Shown piece by piece: positions 47,089 to 56,539 of a stretch of DNA of 64,000 nt. Positions within the stretch are counted from its first letter, which is position 1. Each line of letters opens with the position of its first letter. Where the stretch lies: NCBI GenBank assembly GCA_003388505.1, contig QQVO01000015.1, positions 319,501 to 383,500 of the forward strand, written 5' to 3'. The translations under genes were made by a program, and so were the position numbers. The notes under the pieces are model-generated. The model searched no databases and was not told the origin of the DNA. It saw nothing but the letters and a program-made list of their open reading frames with translations. Origin of the DNA: Planctomycetota bacterium. GTDB lineage: Bacteria; Planctomycetota; Planctomycetia; Planctomycetales; Planctomycetaceae.

Positions 47089-47313
47089 ATGAGCGACACC
47101 GGAACCGGACGTGAGGCGACCCCTCCCATGCGACACGTTGATGCCGAAGAGTACCTTCGCTGCGCCATCTCCCACCTGGGCTGGCGACGAGCCGTCGATA
47201 CCGACGACGGCTGGACGGCGCTCGTCAATCCCAAGAGCGGCGAAATGGTGGGCGTCGAAGTCAAAGAGTTGCATCGGTTTCGCCTGCTTTCCGGCATCGC
47301 CGCGGCGGGCTAG
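47089..47313 (+). CDS. Small hypothetical protein
   Basis: 74 residues from ATG 47089; an ATG at 47128 after GTGAGGCG is an alternative. The core MRHVDAEEYLRCAISHLGW and DDGWTALVNPKSGEMVGVEVKELHRFRLL looks like a compact beta-hairpin domain. No homologue is recognised. The open frame continues upstream, but that part lacks protein-like composition. Confidence 0.5.
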   Translation: MSDTGTGREATPPMRHVDAEEYLRCAISHLGWRRAVDTDDGWTALVNPKSGEMVGVEVKELHRFRLLSGIAAAG

Positions 47314-47434
47314 ACGTCGACGCCGGCGCCTTCGCGCAGCAAGCTTGCCAGGGATGGTGCGGCCTTCGGTGGAAATCCGACTCCGTTCTGGAGTTCGCGG
47401 ATCGTGACAGCGAGCACGAAGACGAGTCGCACCC

Positions 47435-48385
47435 GTGCAGGTTTCCCTCTCCCCTGTTGACGCAACGTCGATCCCAGCCGAGGCGGAATTGCGCCCCGCG
47501 GCCAAGTTGCTGTTCGATGACCGCGCCCGCCGCTTGCTGGAATCGATCCGCCGTTGCGTCAGGCAGAACGCCCGGCCGGAAGATGTTCACAAACTCAGAA
47601 TTGCGACTCGCCGCGTTGATGCCTTTCTGCGGACGTTCGCTGTGGTCACACCGCGCCGCCGAGCGCGAAAACTCTCAAGAGAGTTACGACGTGTCAGACG
47701 AGCCGCCGGTGACGTTCGCAACCTGGACGTCCTGATTGAACGGACCGCCCCGGAGTCGACCGATCACGATGGTTCAACTGAAGGGGACTGGGTGGTTGCG
47801 CAACTCCGGCGTCGACGGGACAGGGCAGCCCGCCGACTCTCGAAGACGCTCCGTTCAATCCATTCGAAGCGTTTCCGAGGTCAACTCGCCCGGCTGAAGA
47901 AACGACTTCGATGGCGGGGTTCTGGTTCCGAGCCTTCAATTGCCTCCGCTGCGGCGCCTTTGATTCGCCCCGAAGTCGACCGTTTCCTCGCCGCAACGAG
48001 TTGCGATCTTTCGGACATCAGCCGGTTGCACCGCATGCGTCTTCGGGGAAAACGGTTGCGCTATTCGCTGGAATTGCTGGTCGCCCTGCTTCCCCAGGAC
48101 GAAAGACTGGGCCGGCTCAAGGCGGCCCTGAAGCAAATGCAGGAGCAACTGGGCGATCTCAACGACCGGGCCACGGCCATCGAGATTCTTCGGCAGGTCC
48201 GCGACACGGCGGAGAACAGGTCGCACGAAGCGGAAGTCGACTCTCTGATCGAAATTCAACGCCGGGAACTCACCGAGCGACACCGGACGTTTCTGACATG
48301 GTGGTCGGACGATGGCCGCCGCAAACTCACTGGGGAGATCGAGGCGTCATTGATGACGCCGGCGGCGCAAGTCACCGGGGGTTGA
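47435..48385 (+). CDS. CHAD-domain protein
   Basis: 316 residues from a GTG. CHAD domains are helical and rich in His, Arg and Lys: here VHKLRIATRRVDAFLRTF, HRMRLRGKRLRYSLELL and LQRQLGDLNDR-like LKQMQEQLGDLNDRATAI. CHAD binds inorganic polyphosphate, often next to CYTH phosphatases; no CYTH gene is adjacent. The Arg-rich helices fit polyphosphate binding. The start is weakly supported, since no strong ribosome-binding site is visible. Confidence 0.88.
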   Translation: MQVSLSPVDATSIPAEAELRPAAKLLFDDRARRLLESIRRCVRQNARPEDVHKLRIATRRVDAFLRTFAVVTPRRRARKLSRELRRVRRAAGDVRNLDVLIERTAPESTDHDGSTEGDWVVAQLRRRRDRAARRLSKTLRSIHSKRFRGQLARLKKRLRWRGSGSEPSIASAAAPLIRPEVDRFLAATSCDLSDISRLHRMRLRGKRLRYSLELLVALLPQDERLGRLKAALKQMQEQLGDLNDRATAIEILRQVRDTAENRSHEAEVDSLIEIQRRELTERHRTFLTWWSDDGRRKLTGEIEASLMTPAAQVTGG

Positions 48386-48432
48386 AGAGCATCTGAAACA
48401 TCTTGACCGTGACTCTGCGGCGATGCCGTCTG

Positions 48433-49440
48433 TCAGGGGTTCGACGGGATCTCGAGATCAAACGTGTTCGAGCCCTCTTCGACCTCACGGACGATGTTCG
48501 ATCCGAATCCGAAGTCCGTCATCGGCGGAACGAGGTCGCGACCATTCTCCAGCATCTTGCTGATCGTCACCCGGTTCTTGCCGACCACGGCGCCTTCCAC
48601 CCCCTCGCGGTAGTACAACTCGTACCTTCCGTTTTCGTCCGTCGTTCCGGCGGCCGTGCCCTGCCGCAAACCATCCTTTTCGATCACCAGCGGTTCGAAC
48701 CTCACCGTGGCGCCGGCAACCGGTTGCCCCTCTTTGGTCACCACCCCCCGAACGCTCGCCAGATCGGGATAATCAACTCCCCCCCCGGTCAGGTGATAAC
48801 CGAGCCACAATGCGCCCAGAATCGCCAGCACGCACCCGATGGCAATCGGCGCAACTCGAAAACCGAGTTCGCGCACCATCTGCACATAGTCGATGCCCGG
48901 CGCCTCCGGCTCTTCCGGCATCTCCGCCGCTCGAACACGGCTTTCCTCCATCGACTTCGTCAGGAGATCCCGCGCATTATTCGCGGCGTCGGCGCTCAGC
49001 ATTTTCCGGGCGCTGCCGGCGGCAGACGAGGCTTCCGCAGGTTTGCTGCGCCGCGACTCCCGGCGCGGCGGCGGCTCGGGGGGTTCAGCAGGACTCTCGG
49101 TTGTTGGGGAATTCTCAACCGGGTCGTCCATGACTTCCGCAGCCGGTCGTTTGCGGAGGCGGCGTTTCCCGGACTTTTCGGGCGGCTCCGCCGCCGATGC
49201 GGCGGCCGGCTGCGAAGACCCCGCGTCGCCGTCCATCAGGAATGAGACCGGATCGAACTCGGCGTCTTCGGAAGCTCCACCCGGCGCGTCGCGACTTTCA
49301 GAGGGGGCGGAGGCCTCTGCCACCGCGTCGGGAACCGTGAAACTCGTTTTGCACTTCGGGCAGCGACCGTCCGTTCCCGACAGTTCGTCTTTGATCTTGA
49401 GGACCGAACCGCATTTCTCACACGTGTAACGTATTGTCAT
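48433..49440 (-). CDS. Zinc-ribbon membrane protein with extracytoplasmic carboxypeptidase-regulatory-like domain
   Basis: 335 residues. Residues 1-35 are a zinc ribbon (CEKCGSVLKIKDELSG, CPKCKTSF). A long disordered Pro, Ser and Glu linker (40-190) leads to one membrane helix (IAIGCVLAILGALWLGYHL). The C-terminal part is the transthyretin/carboxypeptidase-regulatory fold common in planctomycetes (VRGVVTKEGQPVAGATVRFEPL, GTTDENGRYELYY). The ribbon-plus-helix part resembles planctomycete MJ0042-type sensor heads. Function unknown. Confidence 0.88.
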   Translation of the reverse strand: MTIRYTCEKCGSVLKIKDELSGTDGRCPKCKTSFTVPDAVAEASAPSESRDAPGGASEDAEFDPVSFLMDGDAGSSQPAAASAAEPPEKSGKRRLRKRPAAEVMDDPVENSPTTESPAEPPEPPPRRESRRSKPAEASSAAGSARKMLSADAANNARDLLTKSMEESRVRAAEMPEEPEAPGIDYVQMVRELGFRVAPIAIGCVLAILGALWLGYHLTGGGVDYPDLASVRGVVTKEGQPVAGATVRFEPLVIEKDGLRQGTAAGTTDENGRYELYYREGVEGAVVGKNRVTISKMLENGRDLVPPMTDFGFGSNIVREVEEGSNTFDLEIPSNP

Positions 49441-49631
49441 CGACGGTCGATCTTGGACGGTCCCGACGGAAAACCCGACACCGGCGGCTCTGATGCAGAC
49501 TGAATTGCGACGGGAAGCCGACGCTGACGGAAAGTCTTCACCATGCTCACTCCGAACTCGAACCGGTCCGCCGGGAATCCGTCAGACGTGGCACGGTTCC
49601 GCTTGCCCGAATTCAAGACCCCGGCAGATCG

Positions 49632-50705
49632 TTAGAACTCCACAGGCGTGTTGTTCGTCATATTCCCCAGATTCCGCCAGGTCCGCTGGTCGATGTTGAC
49701 GCCCATCATCTTCACGCTTCCATCCGCCAGCAATACGTGGACTCCGTTATCATGTTCACTCCCGGCCTCGTCGAAGTGATCGCGCCGGCTCGGCGAATCA
49801 CGCGTCGTAAAGAGCGTCGCCGGACCGCCCCAATACCACCCGTCGCTGCTCCAGCGGTTTGGCGGCAGCTTCACCTTGAACAGAACACGCTCTGCGCACA
49901 GGATCGTATTCGACGTGCCGTCCTGAACGTCTCGGATGGCGGTATTCGAATTGACCCCGAAAATTCCCTTGTGGAACGGGTGTTGCGTGTAGGGCGAAAA
50001 GTTGTTCACGACCGTTGCCGAGAGTTGCGCGGGGGTCAACAGATAAGTCTGCCGGGCGGCCTGGGCGTCGGCGAAGGCGATCCCCGATCCCAGACACCCC
50101 GCATAGTCGTTCCCCCCCTTCGTCCAGGGACCGACCCCCTGTACCGGCTGCGTGAAGTCCGGATTGTCAATCCGGTCGCACAACAGGTAATCCTCCGTGG
50201 CTTTCATGCTGACTCGGCGGCTCGGGCAATAAAACAGCTTGATTTCGGTTCTCGCGGGAGAAATCGGAGTCAGATCGGTTGTGAGCCGCGGCAGGTCTCC
50301 GTTGGTCCGGACGTTCTGGTCGAAATTCCAGAAGCTGTAGATGCTCTGTTGATCGATGTATGGCAGGATGAACACCATCCAGCTCGTCCCGTGGAGACCG
50401 AGCGGATTAAACGCCACCCCGTTGTTCACGTTCAACATCGTCCGAGGTTCGTCGGGCGATGCATAGTTTCCGATATTGTTACTCAAGAACCGATTCGCAA
50501 TCTGCCCGGGGGGGAACATGAGGAAGCTGTCGTGGTAGTTGTGGAGCGCCAGGCCGATCTGCTTCAGATTGTTCTTGCACTCCGTGCGCCGCGCCGCTTC
50601 GCGCGCTTGTTGCACGGCCGGCAGCAACAATGCGATCAGGATCGCGATGATGGCAATCACGACCAGCAACTCAATCAATGTGAACCCGCGTCTGCGCCCG
50701 AGCAT
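49632..50705 (-). CDS. DUF1559 prepilin-like secreted protein
   Basis: 357 residues. It begins with a type IV prepilin signal ([17 protein letters not shown], Glu5 after the cleavage site) and the planctomycete-wide continuation [34 protein letters not shown]. The C-terminal DUF1559 domain ends with [26 protein letters not shown]. These H-X9-DG proteins occur in hundreds of copies in some planctomycetes; the role may be in pilus-like or secretion assemblies. GAGGG precedes the ATG at 50705. Confidence 0.97.
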   Translation of the reverse strand: MLGRRRGFTLIELLVVIAIIAILIALLLPAVQQAREAARRTECKNNLKQIGLALHNYHDSFLMFPPGQIANRFLSNNIGNYASPDEPRTMLNVNNGVAFNPLGLHGTSWMVFILPYIDQQSIYSFWNFDQNVRTNGDLPRLTTDLTPISPARTEIKLFYCPSRRVSMKATEDYLLCDRIDNPDFTQPVQGVGPWTKGGNDYAGCLGSGIAFADAQAARQTYLLTPAQLSATVVNNFSPYTQHPFHKGIFGVNSNTAIRDVQDGTSNTILCAERVLFKVKLPPNRWSSDGWYWGGPATLFTTRDSPSRRDHFDEAGSEHDNGVHVLLADGSVKMMGVNIDQRTWRNLGNMTNNTPVEF

Positions 50706-50983
50706 GGTGGAACCCTCAATCGATTAGACCACGAGAAACATGCAGCCACTGAAAGTACATACGCCGCGGCCGATGAGATCCCGAGAAGGATTCCGGCCGA
50801 TGGCGAGAATCCCCCCCGTTTCCCGACTCGATTCGCCCGTAAACACCCGGCCGTAGCGTCGTTTCAGTCGGCTGTATTGCGACAACACCGCAAGGTGTTG
50901 CTTTTCCCGTCGTCAGGTCAATCAGTGAATGTTACCTGACTATCATGCGGCGTTTCGCGCCTGTCTGTCAAGCCGAATGCCAC

Positions 50984-51937
50984 TCAACGCCGGCGCGCGT
51001 TCGCTTCCGCACCACAATTCATCCCCCGCACCACCCGCACACGACAATCACGCCACTCCCGGTCCCCTTGCAGCGACTCGGACAACGTCGTCGCCGAGTC
51101 CACATCCTGCCGGCACACGCACAAGGTCGGCCCCCAGGACGTCTGCACCACGCCCCGCACCCCGGCTGCCGCCAGTCTTTCTCCCCGCTCGTCGGCAAAC
51201 ACTCCACCCTGAGCCGCCGCGAAATACTCACCCACAATCCGCCCGTACGCCTCCACACCGAGGTTGAACGCTTCCAGATCCGCAGCGCGCAGCGCCGGCA
51301 GAATTTCTCGAACGACGATCCCGCAGAGCCGGTCCGTCCTCGCCGCCTCCATTGGCGGGAAACGCTCAAACGCCGTCTGCTCCGACTGCCCCGTCATCGA
51401 TGTCCCCGACCCCGGCGTAATCAGCACGAACCGCCACCCCTCCGGAAAGCCCATCCGGCACGTCAATTCGCCCACCGCGTCGCGCTCCCGCTTCCCGGCG
51501 TCGACCAGAAACCCACCTTGTTCGAAGCCGTGAATGCCGACGGCCGATCGTCGGCCGCGTGCCACCCGCCGCGCCAACTCATCGCTCGCGACATTCGCTT
51601 CACCGTCCAGCAAAGCCAGCCCCGTCGCCACTGCCAAGGCGGTCTGCGTCCCCGAACCGAATCCGCTGTGACGGGGAATCGACTCGCTCAATTCGATCCG
51701 GCGCCCCGCCGCCGCTTGACGCGTCGCATTTCGATAGCGCTGCAGCCAACCGGCAACCCGCGCTGATTCGGTGCTCGCGATCACCTCGTCTGTTTCCGAG
51801 CGACTGACGGTCACCCGACAACGCGGCTCATCGACCATCAGCCCGATTCCGCCGAACTCGCGACCGGTCGTCGGCCTCACCGCCAGCGGACCGAAGTGCA
51901 ACCGGCTGCCCGTCGTCACTGTCACCCGTTCGATCAT
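50984..51937 (-). CDS. Beta-ribofuranosylaminobenzene 5'-phosphate synthase-like GHMP protein
   Basis: 317 residues. It belongs to the GHMP kinase fold: SRLHFGPLA and GGIGLMVDEP at the N-terminus, and the GHMP motif in PRHSGFGSGTQTALAVATGLA. This matches RFAP synthase (MptG), the first committed step of tetrahydromethanopterin synthesis, which joins 4-hydroxybenzoate or p-aminobenzoate to phosphoribosyl pyrophosphate. Planctomycetes use this cofactor in C1 transfer. It sits 9 bases after the DUF447 gene, probably as an operon. Confidence 0.87.
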   Translation of the reverse strand: MIERVTVTTGSRLHFGPLAVRPTTGREFGGIGLMVDEPRCRVTVSRSETDEVIASTESARVAGWLQRYRNATRQAAAGRRIELSESIPRHSGFGSGTQTALAVATGLALLDGEANVASDELARRVARGRRSAVGIHGFEQGGFLVDAGKRERDAVGELTCRMGFPEGWRFVLITPGSGTSMTGQSEQTAFERFPPMEAARTDRLCGIVVREILPALRAADLEAFNLGVEAYGRIVGEYFAAAQGGVFADERGERLAAAGVRGVVQTSWGPTLCVCRQDVDSATTLSESLQGDREWRDCRVRVVRGMNCGAEANARRR

Positions 51938-51946
51938 CCCGCCTGG

Positions 51947-52516
51947 TCACTCCGCTTCATCGACGTATCGACGCAGCAATTCAAACGCCTCGACCTCGCG
52001 CGATCCGGCCGTTTTCGCAACCGGGATGCGCAGCGCGTCCATCTGCGCCAGCACGTCCTCTCGCGGCAGAAGATGCAATCGAGTGCAGAGAATGGCCGCT
52101 TCCAGCACCGCGTGCCGGGCCCGGTTGAATCCGAAGAAGTCCCGCAATCGCTCCTGATGCACAATCTCCGCCTCGATCCGCGTCCGCTCCTCCGAATCGT
52201 CAAGTTCCGCCACCTGGAACTCATACCACCGGCAGGCGTCGGCCAGGACGGTCCCGTCAATCTTCCGCGCGGGGAACGTTTCGGGGATCTGCTCGAGCCG
52301 GCCGATCGCCGCCCGCGTTACCAGCAGCACGTCGTCAACCACGTGAAACACTCCGCACCGCATGCGCGCGAGGTTCCGATAGGTCGTCGACGACTGAAAC
52401 GGTCGCAGAACCAGTCGCGAAAACGAATCGCCATCGACAATCGGACCCATCGGCGCAACGTTCACCGTCCCGTCCTCGTTCCGCGTCGTACAGATTCCCT
52501 CCAGAATCAGCGGCAT
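51947..52516 (-). CDS. DUF447-family flavin-fold protein linked to methanopterin C1 metabolism
   Basis: 189 residues from ATG 52516. The sequence starts PLILEGICTTRNEDGTVNVAPMGP, the DUF447 signature, with later RPFQSSTTYRNL, GVFHVVDDVLL and RHAVLEAAILCTRLHLLP. The family has a split-barrel flavin fold and is found with tetrahydromethanopterin genes in methanogens and methylotrophs. It lies directly upstream of the RFAP-synthase-like gene and supports that assignment. The start could be the GTG 18 bases further upstream. Confidence 0.85.
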   Translation of the reverse strand: MPLILEGICTTRNEDGTVNVAPMGPIVDGDSFSRLVLRPFQSSTTYRNLARMRCGVFHVVDDVLLVTRAAIGRLEQIPETFPARKIDGTVLADACRWYEFQVAELDDSEERTRIEAEIVHQERLRDFFGFNRARHAVLEAAILCTRLHLLPREDVLAQMDALRIPVAKTAGSREVEAFELLRRYVDEAE

Positions 52517-52641
52517 CTCACCGTTCCAACTCACGAGGACCGTCCGGTTCCGACCAACAAGCCACACCCCCGCACTCTGCACCCGGCATCCTGTCCTTCC
52601 TTTCCCCTGCTGTGCATGCTCCGGCGGTTTCCGTACGTTCC

Positions 52642-54048
52642 TCACGCCACCCGTGCAATCGCCGCCTGATACCCCCCGTCCCCCGGCTGCCCCGGTGCAT
52701 GCCGCCGCTCGCACGCCAGCCGCAATCCCGCGTTCTCCCGCAGCACGGCCGCCACAACCTCTTCGTTCTCCTGCAGCTCAATGCTGCACGTCGAATAGAC
52801 GAGCCGACCCGGCGTCGCCAGTCGCGCGGCCGCCCCTTGCAACAATCGCTGCTGCAATTGCGAAAGTTCTGAGATGCCGTCCGCAGAAATCCTCCACCGC
52901 GCCTCGGGCCGTTTTCCTAACACGCCCGTGTTGGAGCACGGAACGTCCACCAGAACCCGATCAAACGACTCATCGGACAGATCACTGAGATCCGGCCTGA
53001 TGAGACGAGTTTCGATCGATTTCAAACCGAGTCGCTGCGCCCCTTCCTGCACGAGGTTCAGTCTGTTTTCATCGACATCCACCGCGAGGATGCGTCCCGA
53101 ATCCTGCATCCGCTCGGCCAGATGCGCCGTCTTTCCCCCCGGGGCCGCGCACAGGTCGAGCACTCGTTCGCCCGGTTGGGGATCGAGGAGATGAGCCGCC
53201 CCCATCGCCGATTTATCCTGCACGCTGAACCACCCTTCGGCGAATCCCGGGATGTTTTCGACCCGAACAAGTTGCCCCAAACGGATCGCTTCGGGCCATT
53301 CCCCCGCGGATGCATCCACTCCGGCAGTCCTCAGCACCTCCAGCACGGTGTCACGGTCCGTCTTGAGCAGATTCACGCGCAGCGACATCCGTCCCGGCGT
53401 CGTGAACCACGTCGCCCGCCGAACAAGCTCGTCCCCGCCGACCTGACGATTCCACCGTTCGGCCAGCCATCCCGGCAGACTGAAGGCCTGCGCGACATAG
53501 GCCGCGATGTCGTCCTGCGGCGGCGGGAAGACGGAACTCCCCAATCGCCGGTGGGTCACGCTCAATGACTCCGGTTCCAGATCAACCAGCGGCACCGCGT
53601 CGCTCCTCGGCGCGTCCCCGTACTCATCCGTCAAATCGCGCTGCACCGAACGCAGGATGCCGTTCACGAACCGCGTCCATCGCACACGGTTCAGCCGCCG
53701 CGCCAGTTCGACCGTCTCATGCACGCAGGCATGCGCCGGGATCGTCAGGAAGACCAGTTGATAGATACCGACCCGCAACAGCGTCCATAGCTCCGGCTCA
53801 ATCTCGGCCTGAGGACGCGCCGTGTGATGATTCAGCAGCGTGTCAATCGTCTGCCGGCGACGGACGACTCCCGCCGCGATCTCCCGCGCCAGGCGGCGGT
53901 CGTCTGCGGCCGGGTTGCGCGCGGCGAACAGCTCGTCCAGCACCTGGTTGACGAACACCGGCCGCTGCTCGACGGCGATCAGCGCGTCGTACGCCAGCCG
54001 CCGCGCATCCGCCACAGCCGATCGATGTCGAGTCGCCGCGCCCTTCAT
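52642..54048 (-). CDS. rsmB: 16S rRNA (cytosine-967-C5)-methyltransferase
   Basis: 468 residues from ATG 54048, overlapping the aroA stop (ATGA). The N-terminal NusB-like domain ([16 protein letters not shown]) precedes the SAM-binding domain with [10 protein letters not shown] (298-307). The catalytic pair is Cys371 (PCSNTG) and Cys421 ([12 protein letters not shown]). It methylates C967 of 16S rRNA. The arrangement with aroA is unusual, but the overlap shows co-translation. Confidence 0.95.
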   Translation of the reverse strand: MKGAATRHRSAVADARRLAYDALIAVEQRPVFVNQVLDELFAARNPAADDRRLAREIAAGVVRRRQTIDTLLNHHTARPQAEIEPELWTLLRVGIYQLVFLTIPAHACVHETVELARRLNRVRWTRFVNGILRSVQRDLTDEYGDAPRSDAVPLVDLEPESLSVTHRRLGSSVFPPPQDDIAAYVAQAFSLPGWLAERWNRQVGGDELVRRATWFTTPGRMSLRVNLLKTDRDTVLEVLRTAGVDASAGEWPEAIRLGQLVRVENIPGFAEGWFSVQDKSAMGAAHLLDPQPGERVLDLCAAPGGKTAHLAERMQDSGRILAVDVDENRLNLVQEGAQRLGLKSIETRLIRPDLSDLSDESFDRVLVDVPCSNTGVLGKRPEARWRISADGISELSQLQQRLLQGAAARLATPGRLVYSTCSIELQENEEVVAAVLRENAGLRLACERRHAPGQPGDGGYQAAIARVA

Positions 54049-55328
54049 CGCGCCCCCACGCACAACCGGTCGAGATCGGCAAAGTAATTCGGATAGGTCT
54101 TGGCAGTGCACCCCGGGTCGAGAATCCGCACGCCCGGTTGTCGCAAACCGAGAATCGCGAAGCTCATCGCCATCCGGTGATCGTCGTAGGTTGCGATGTC
54201 AGCCGCATGCATCTCACCCGGAACAATCGTCAAACCGTCCGCTCGCTCTCTGGCGTCCAGACCGAGCTTTCGCAACTCGGTCACCAGAGCGCTCACCCGG
54301 TCCGTTTCCTTGGCCCGCATATGCTCGACGTTTCGGATGTGCGTTGGACCGACTGCGAACGGCGCAACACACGCCAGCGTCTGGGCCGTATCGCTGATCG
54401 CATTCATGTCCACGTCGACGCCGCGCAGTTCGCCCCCCCGCACCGTCACCGCATCTTCCCCCCAGTCGACAGTGCAGCCCATGTTCTCGAGCACGTCGAC
54501 GAAACCGATGTCGCCTTGCAGCGAAACATTGGACAGCCCCTGCACGGTCACTTCGCCCCCCGTCACGGCCGCGGCCGCGAAGAAGTAACTTGCGGCCGAT
54601 GCATCCGGCTCAATCTTGTAATCGGTTCCCCGGTAGCCGCCGCCCTCTGTTCGAAACCGCCCGGTCTCCGCCTCCTCGATCCGTCCGCCGAACGACCGCA
54701 TCACCGCCAGAGTCATGTCCACATAGGGACGCGAAACAAGCTCCCCCTGCACCTCAATCGCGACGTTCCCGTCCGCACACGGCGCGACCATCAACAGCGC
54801 GCTCAAGTACTGGCTCGAGATTTCGCCTGAAACTTGAATCGTCGCGCCGCGCAGGCCATTCGCTCTCACCAGCACCGGTGGACAACCGGTGCCGTGCTCA
54901 CTCCGTACGTCGACCTGCCAGGACTCGAGCGCATCGATCAGCGGCTGAATCGGACGTTCCCGCATCCGTGCATTTCCGTCCAGCCGGTAGACGCCCTGCC
55001 CCAGACAGCACAACGCCGTCAGAAACCGAATGCTCGTGCCGCTGTTCTGCAATTCCAGGTCGCCTTCGTCTGCCGGGATTCTTCCCCCTCCCCCCTTTAT
55101 CTCGACACGGCAACCATCGATGTCCTGATTCACTCCCAACCCGAGTCGCCGCAGACTCTCGATCATTACTCGCGTATCGTCGCTGTCGAGGACGCCCGTC
55201 AGACGCGACTCCCCCTCCGCCAGCGCAGCCAGCACCAGCGCCCGGTTCGTCAGGCTTTTCGACCCCGGCGGCCGGATCACCCCGCACACGGGACGAGAGA
55301 CGGGACTGATCGTTCTGAATTCTGCCAT
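54045..55328 (-). CDS. aroA: 3-phosphoshikimate 1-carboxyvinyltransferase (EPSP synthase)
   Basis: 427 residues from ATG 55328, the length of E. coli AroA. Motifs: [56 protein letters not shown] and [14 protein letters not shown]. It transfers enolpyruvate from PEP to shikimate-3-phosphate in aromatic amino acid synthesis. The loop [11 protein letters not shown] (usual sequence: NAGTAxRxLTA) carries Ser in place of Ala, which may affect glyphosate binding. It is translationally coupled to rsmB. Confidence 0.96.
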   Translation of the reverse strand: MAEFRTISPVSRPVCGVIRPPGSKSLTNRALVLAALAEGESRLTGVLDSDDTRVMIESLRRLGLGVNQDIDGCRVEIKGGGGRIPADEGDLELQNSGTSIRFLTALCCLGQGVYRLDGNARMRERPIQPLIDALESWQVDVRSEHGTGCPPVLVRANGLRGATIQVSGEISSQYLSALLMVAPCADGNVAIEVQGELVSRPYVDMTLAVMRSFGGRIEEAETGRFRTEGGGYRGTDYKIEPDASAASYFFAAAAVTGGEVTVQGLSNVSLQGDIGFVDVLENMGCTVDWGEDAVTVRGGELRGVDVDMNAISDTAQTLACVAPFAVGPTHIRNVEHMRAKETDRVSALVTELRKLGLDARERADGLTIVPGEMHAADIATYDDHRMAMSFAILGLRQPGVRILDPGCTAKTYPNYFADLDRLCVGAR

Positions 55329-55504
55329 TGCAGGTGCAAGCCACCCCTCGCCAATTCGCACCCTGCGAATCACATAAGTGATTATCTGGTTTTCCGTTAC
55401 GTAGAACCTGGACTCCGCCTTCCAGATTTCCCATCGGGGTTTCCCGACTCCCGAGTATAATCGTCGCGAACATCAGTCGCATCGAACAATCGAAAGCGCG
55501 GTGC

Positions 55505-55786
55505 ATGCATGTGATTTCGCAAAAGAAGCTGCGCGAGTTCTGGGCCGTCCATCCTGAAGCTGAACAGGCTCTCCGGGCCTGGCTCAAAGTGGTCGAAAAC
55601 TGTGACTGGGAGAATCCGCACGAGGTGACTGCCACGTTCAATCGCACGAGCTTCGTCGGCAAGTATGCCGTATTTCGCGTCCACGGCAACGCGTGCCGGA
55701 TTGTGGCCCACATTCACTTCAACCGTAAGAAGATCTATCTGCGGCACGTGGTCACGCGCACCGAATACGACGAAATGAAACTATGA
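55505..55786 (+). CDS. higB: HigB-family mRNA interferase toxin
   Basis: 93 residues. The sequence MHVISQKKLREFW starts as HigB toxins (RelE superfamily) do, with FVGKYAVFRVHGNACRIVAHIHF in the core and YLRHVVTRTEYDEMKL at the end. It cleaves mRNA at the ribosome when free. Its stop overlaps the antitoxin ATG by four bases, with toxin first, the usual higBA order. Confidence 0.92.
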   Translation: MHVISQKKLREFWAVHPEAEQALRAWLKVVENCDWENPHEVTATFNRTSFVGKYAVFRVHGNACRIVAHIHFNRKKIYLRHVVTRTEYDEMKL

Positions 55787-56214
55787 ATACGCCTGGTGCA
55801 GAGACGGTGACAGGCAGCGTTGTCGGGGATTCCTATCCCGATCTGGTCCGCGAGTTTCGTCTCCGACCGATTCATTCCGACAGCGAACTCGATGCCGCCA
55901 TTGCGATGGTCGATGCTTTGCTCGATCGAGAGTCGCTTGACGCGGGTGCGCAGGACTATCTCGACGTGCTCGCCCAACTGATCCATACCTACGAATCAAC
56001 GGAACAACCGATCGCGCTGGCGTCCGACGCCGACGTGCTCCGCCACTTGATAGATGCCAACGGAATCAGCCAGAAAGATCTCGCCGCAAGCACGGCGATT
56101 TCGGAATCGGTCGTCAGTGAAATCCTCTCCGGCAAGCGAGAGCTGAACCGCGAACAGGTCGAATCGGTCTGCCACACCTTCGGCGTCAAGAGTAGTCTGT
56201 TTTTCAGCAAATAG
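55783..56214 (+). CDS. higA: HigA-family antitoxin (XRE-type)
   Basis: 143 residues. A longer N-terminal helical part (residues 20-95) precedes the helix-turn-helix ISQKDLAASTAISESVVSEILSGKRELN. It should bind HigB and repress the operon. The frame is intact. It sits next to aroA (divergent) and before the second MITE-like repeat. Confidence 0.92.
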   Translation: MNTPGAETVTGSVVGDSYPDLVREFRLRPIHSDSELDAAIAMVDALLDRESLDAGAQDYLDVLAQLIHTYESTEQPIALASDADVLRHLIDANGISQKDLAASTAISESVVSEILSGKRELNREQVESVCHTFGVKSSLFFSK

Positions 56215-56377
56215 CGCACGCCCCACGACATGCCGAACCGGAATCGGGCAGGCGGTCGGGCGTTGAACTCGCTCCGTTGGTCCTGACGCAACCTCGCGTC
56301 GATTCGTTGCGCATCTCTGCATTTTCGCGTCTCAGCGTCAGGATCGCGCCGCCGACAATCGCGCCGTACGCCTCGAC

Positions 56378-56539
56378 GCCGGATTATTCATAACGAGGGC
56401 CCGGTTCTGTATGAGTCTTTGCCAAAGATGAGGTTATCGAAAAGTTGCCGAAATCGCCGCGCTTTTCGAACCGATTGCACGCCGACGCCACGTCAACGGT
56501 GACGCACGCTGGCAGCGTGCGCTACGAAATTACCCGGGC
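56378..56539. mobile_element. MITE-like element, copy 2
   Basis: 162 bases homologous to 12230-12391, with the left end GCCGGATTATTC and right end GAAATTACCCGGGC. It ends at the last base of the HtrA stop codon and lies between the higA and htrA genes, again convergent. The end repeats are imperfect here, so this copy has drifted more. Confidence 0.75.
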
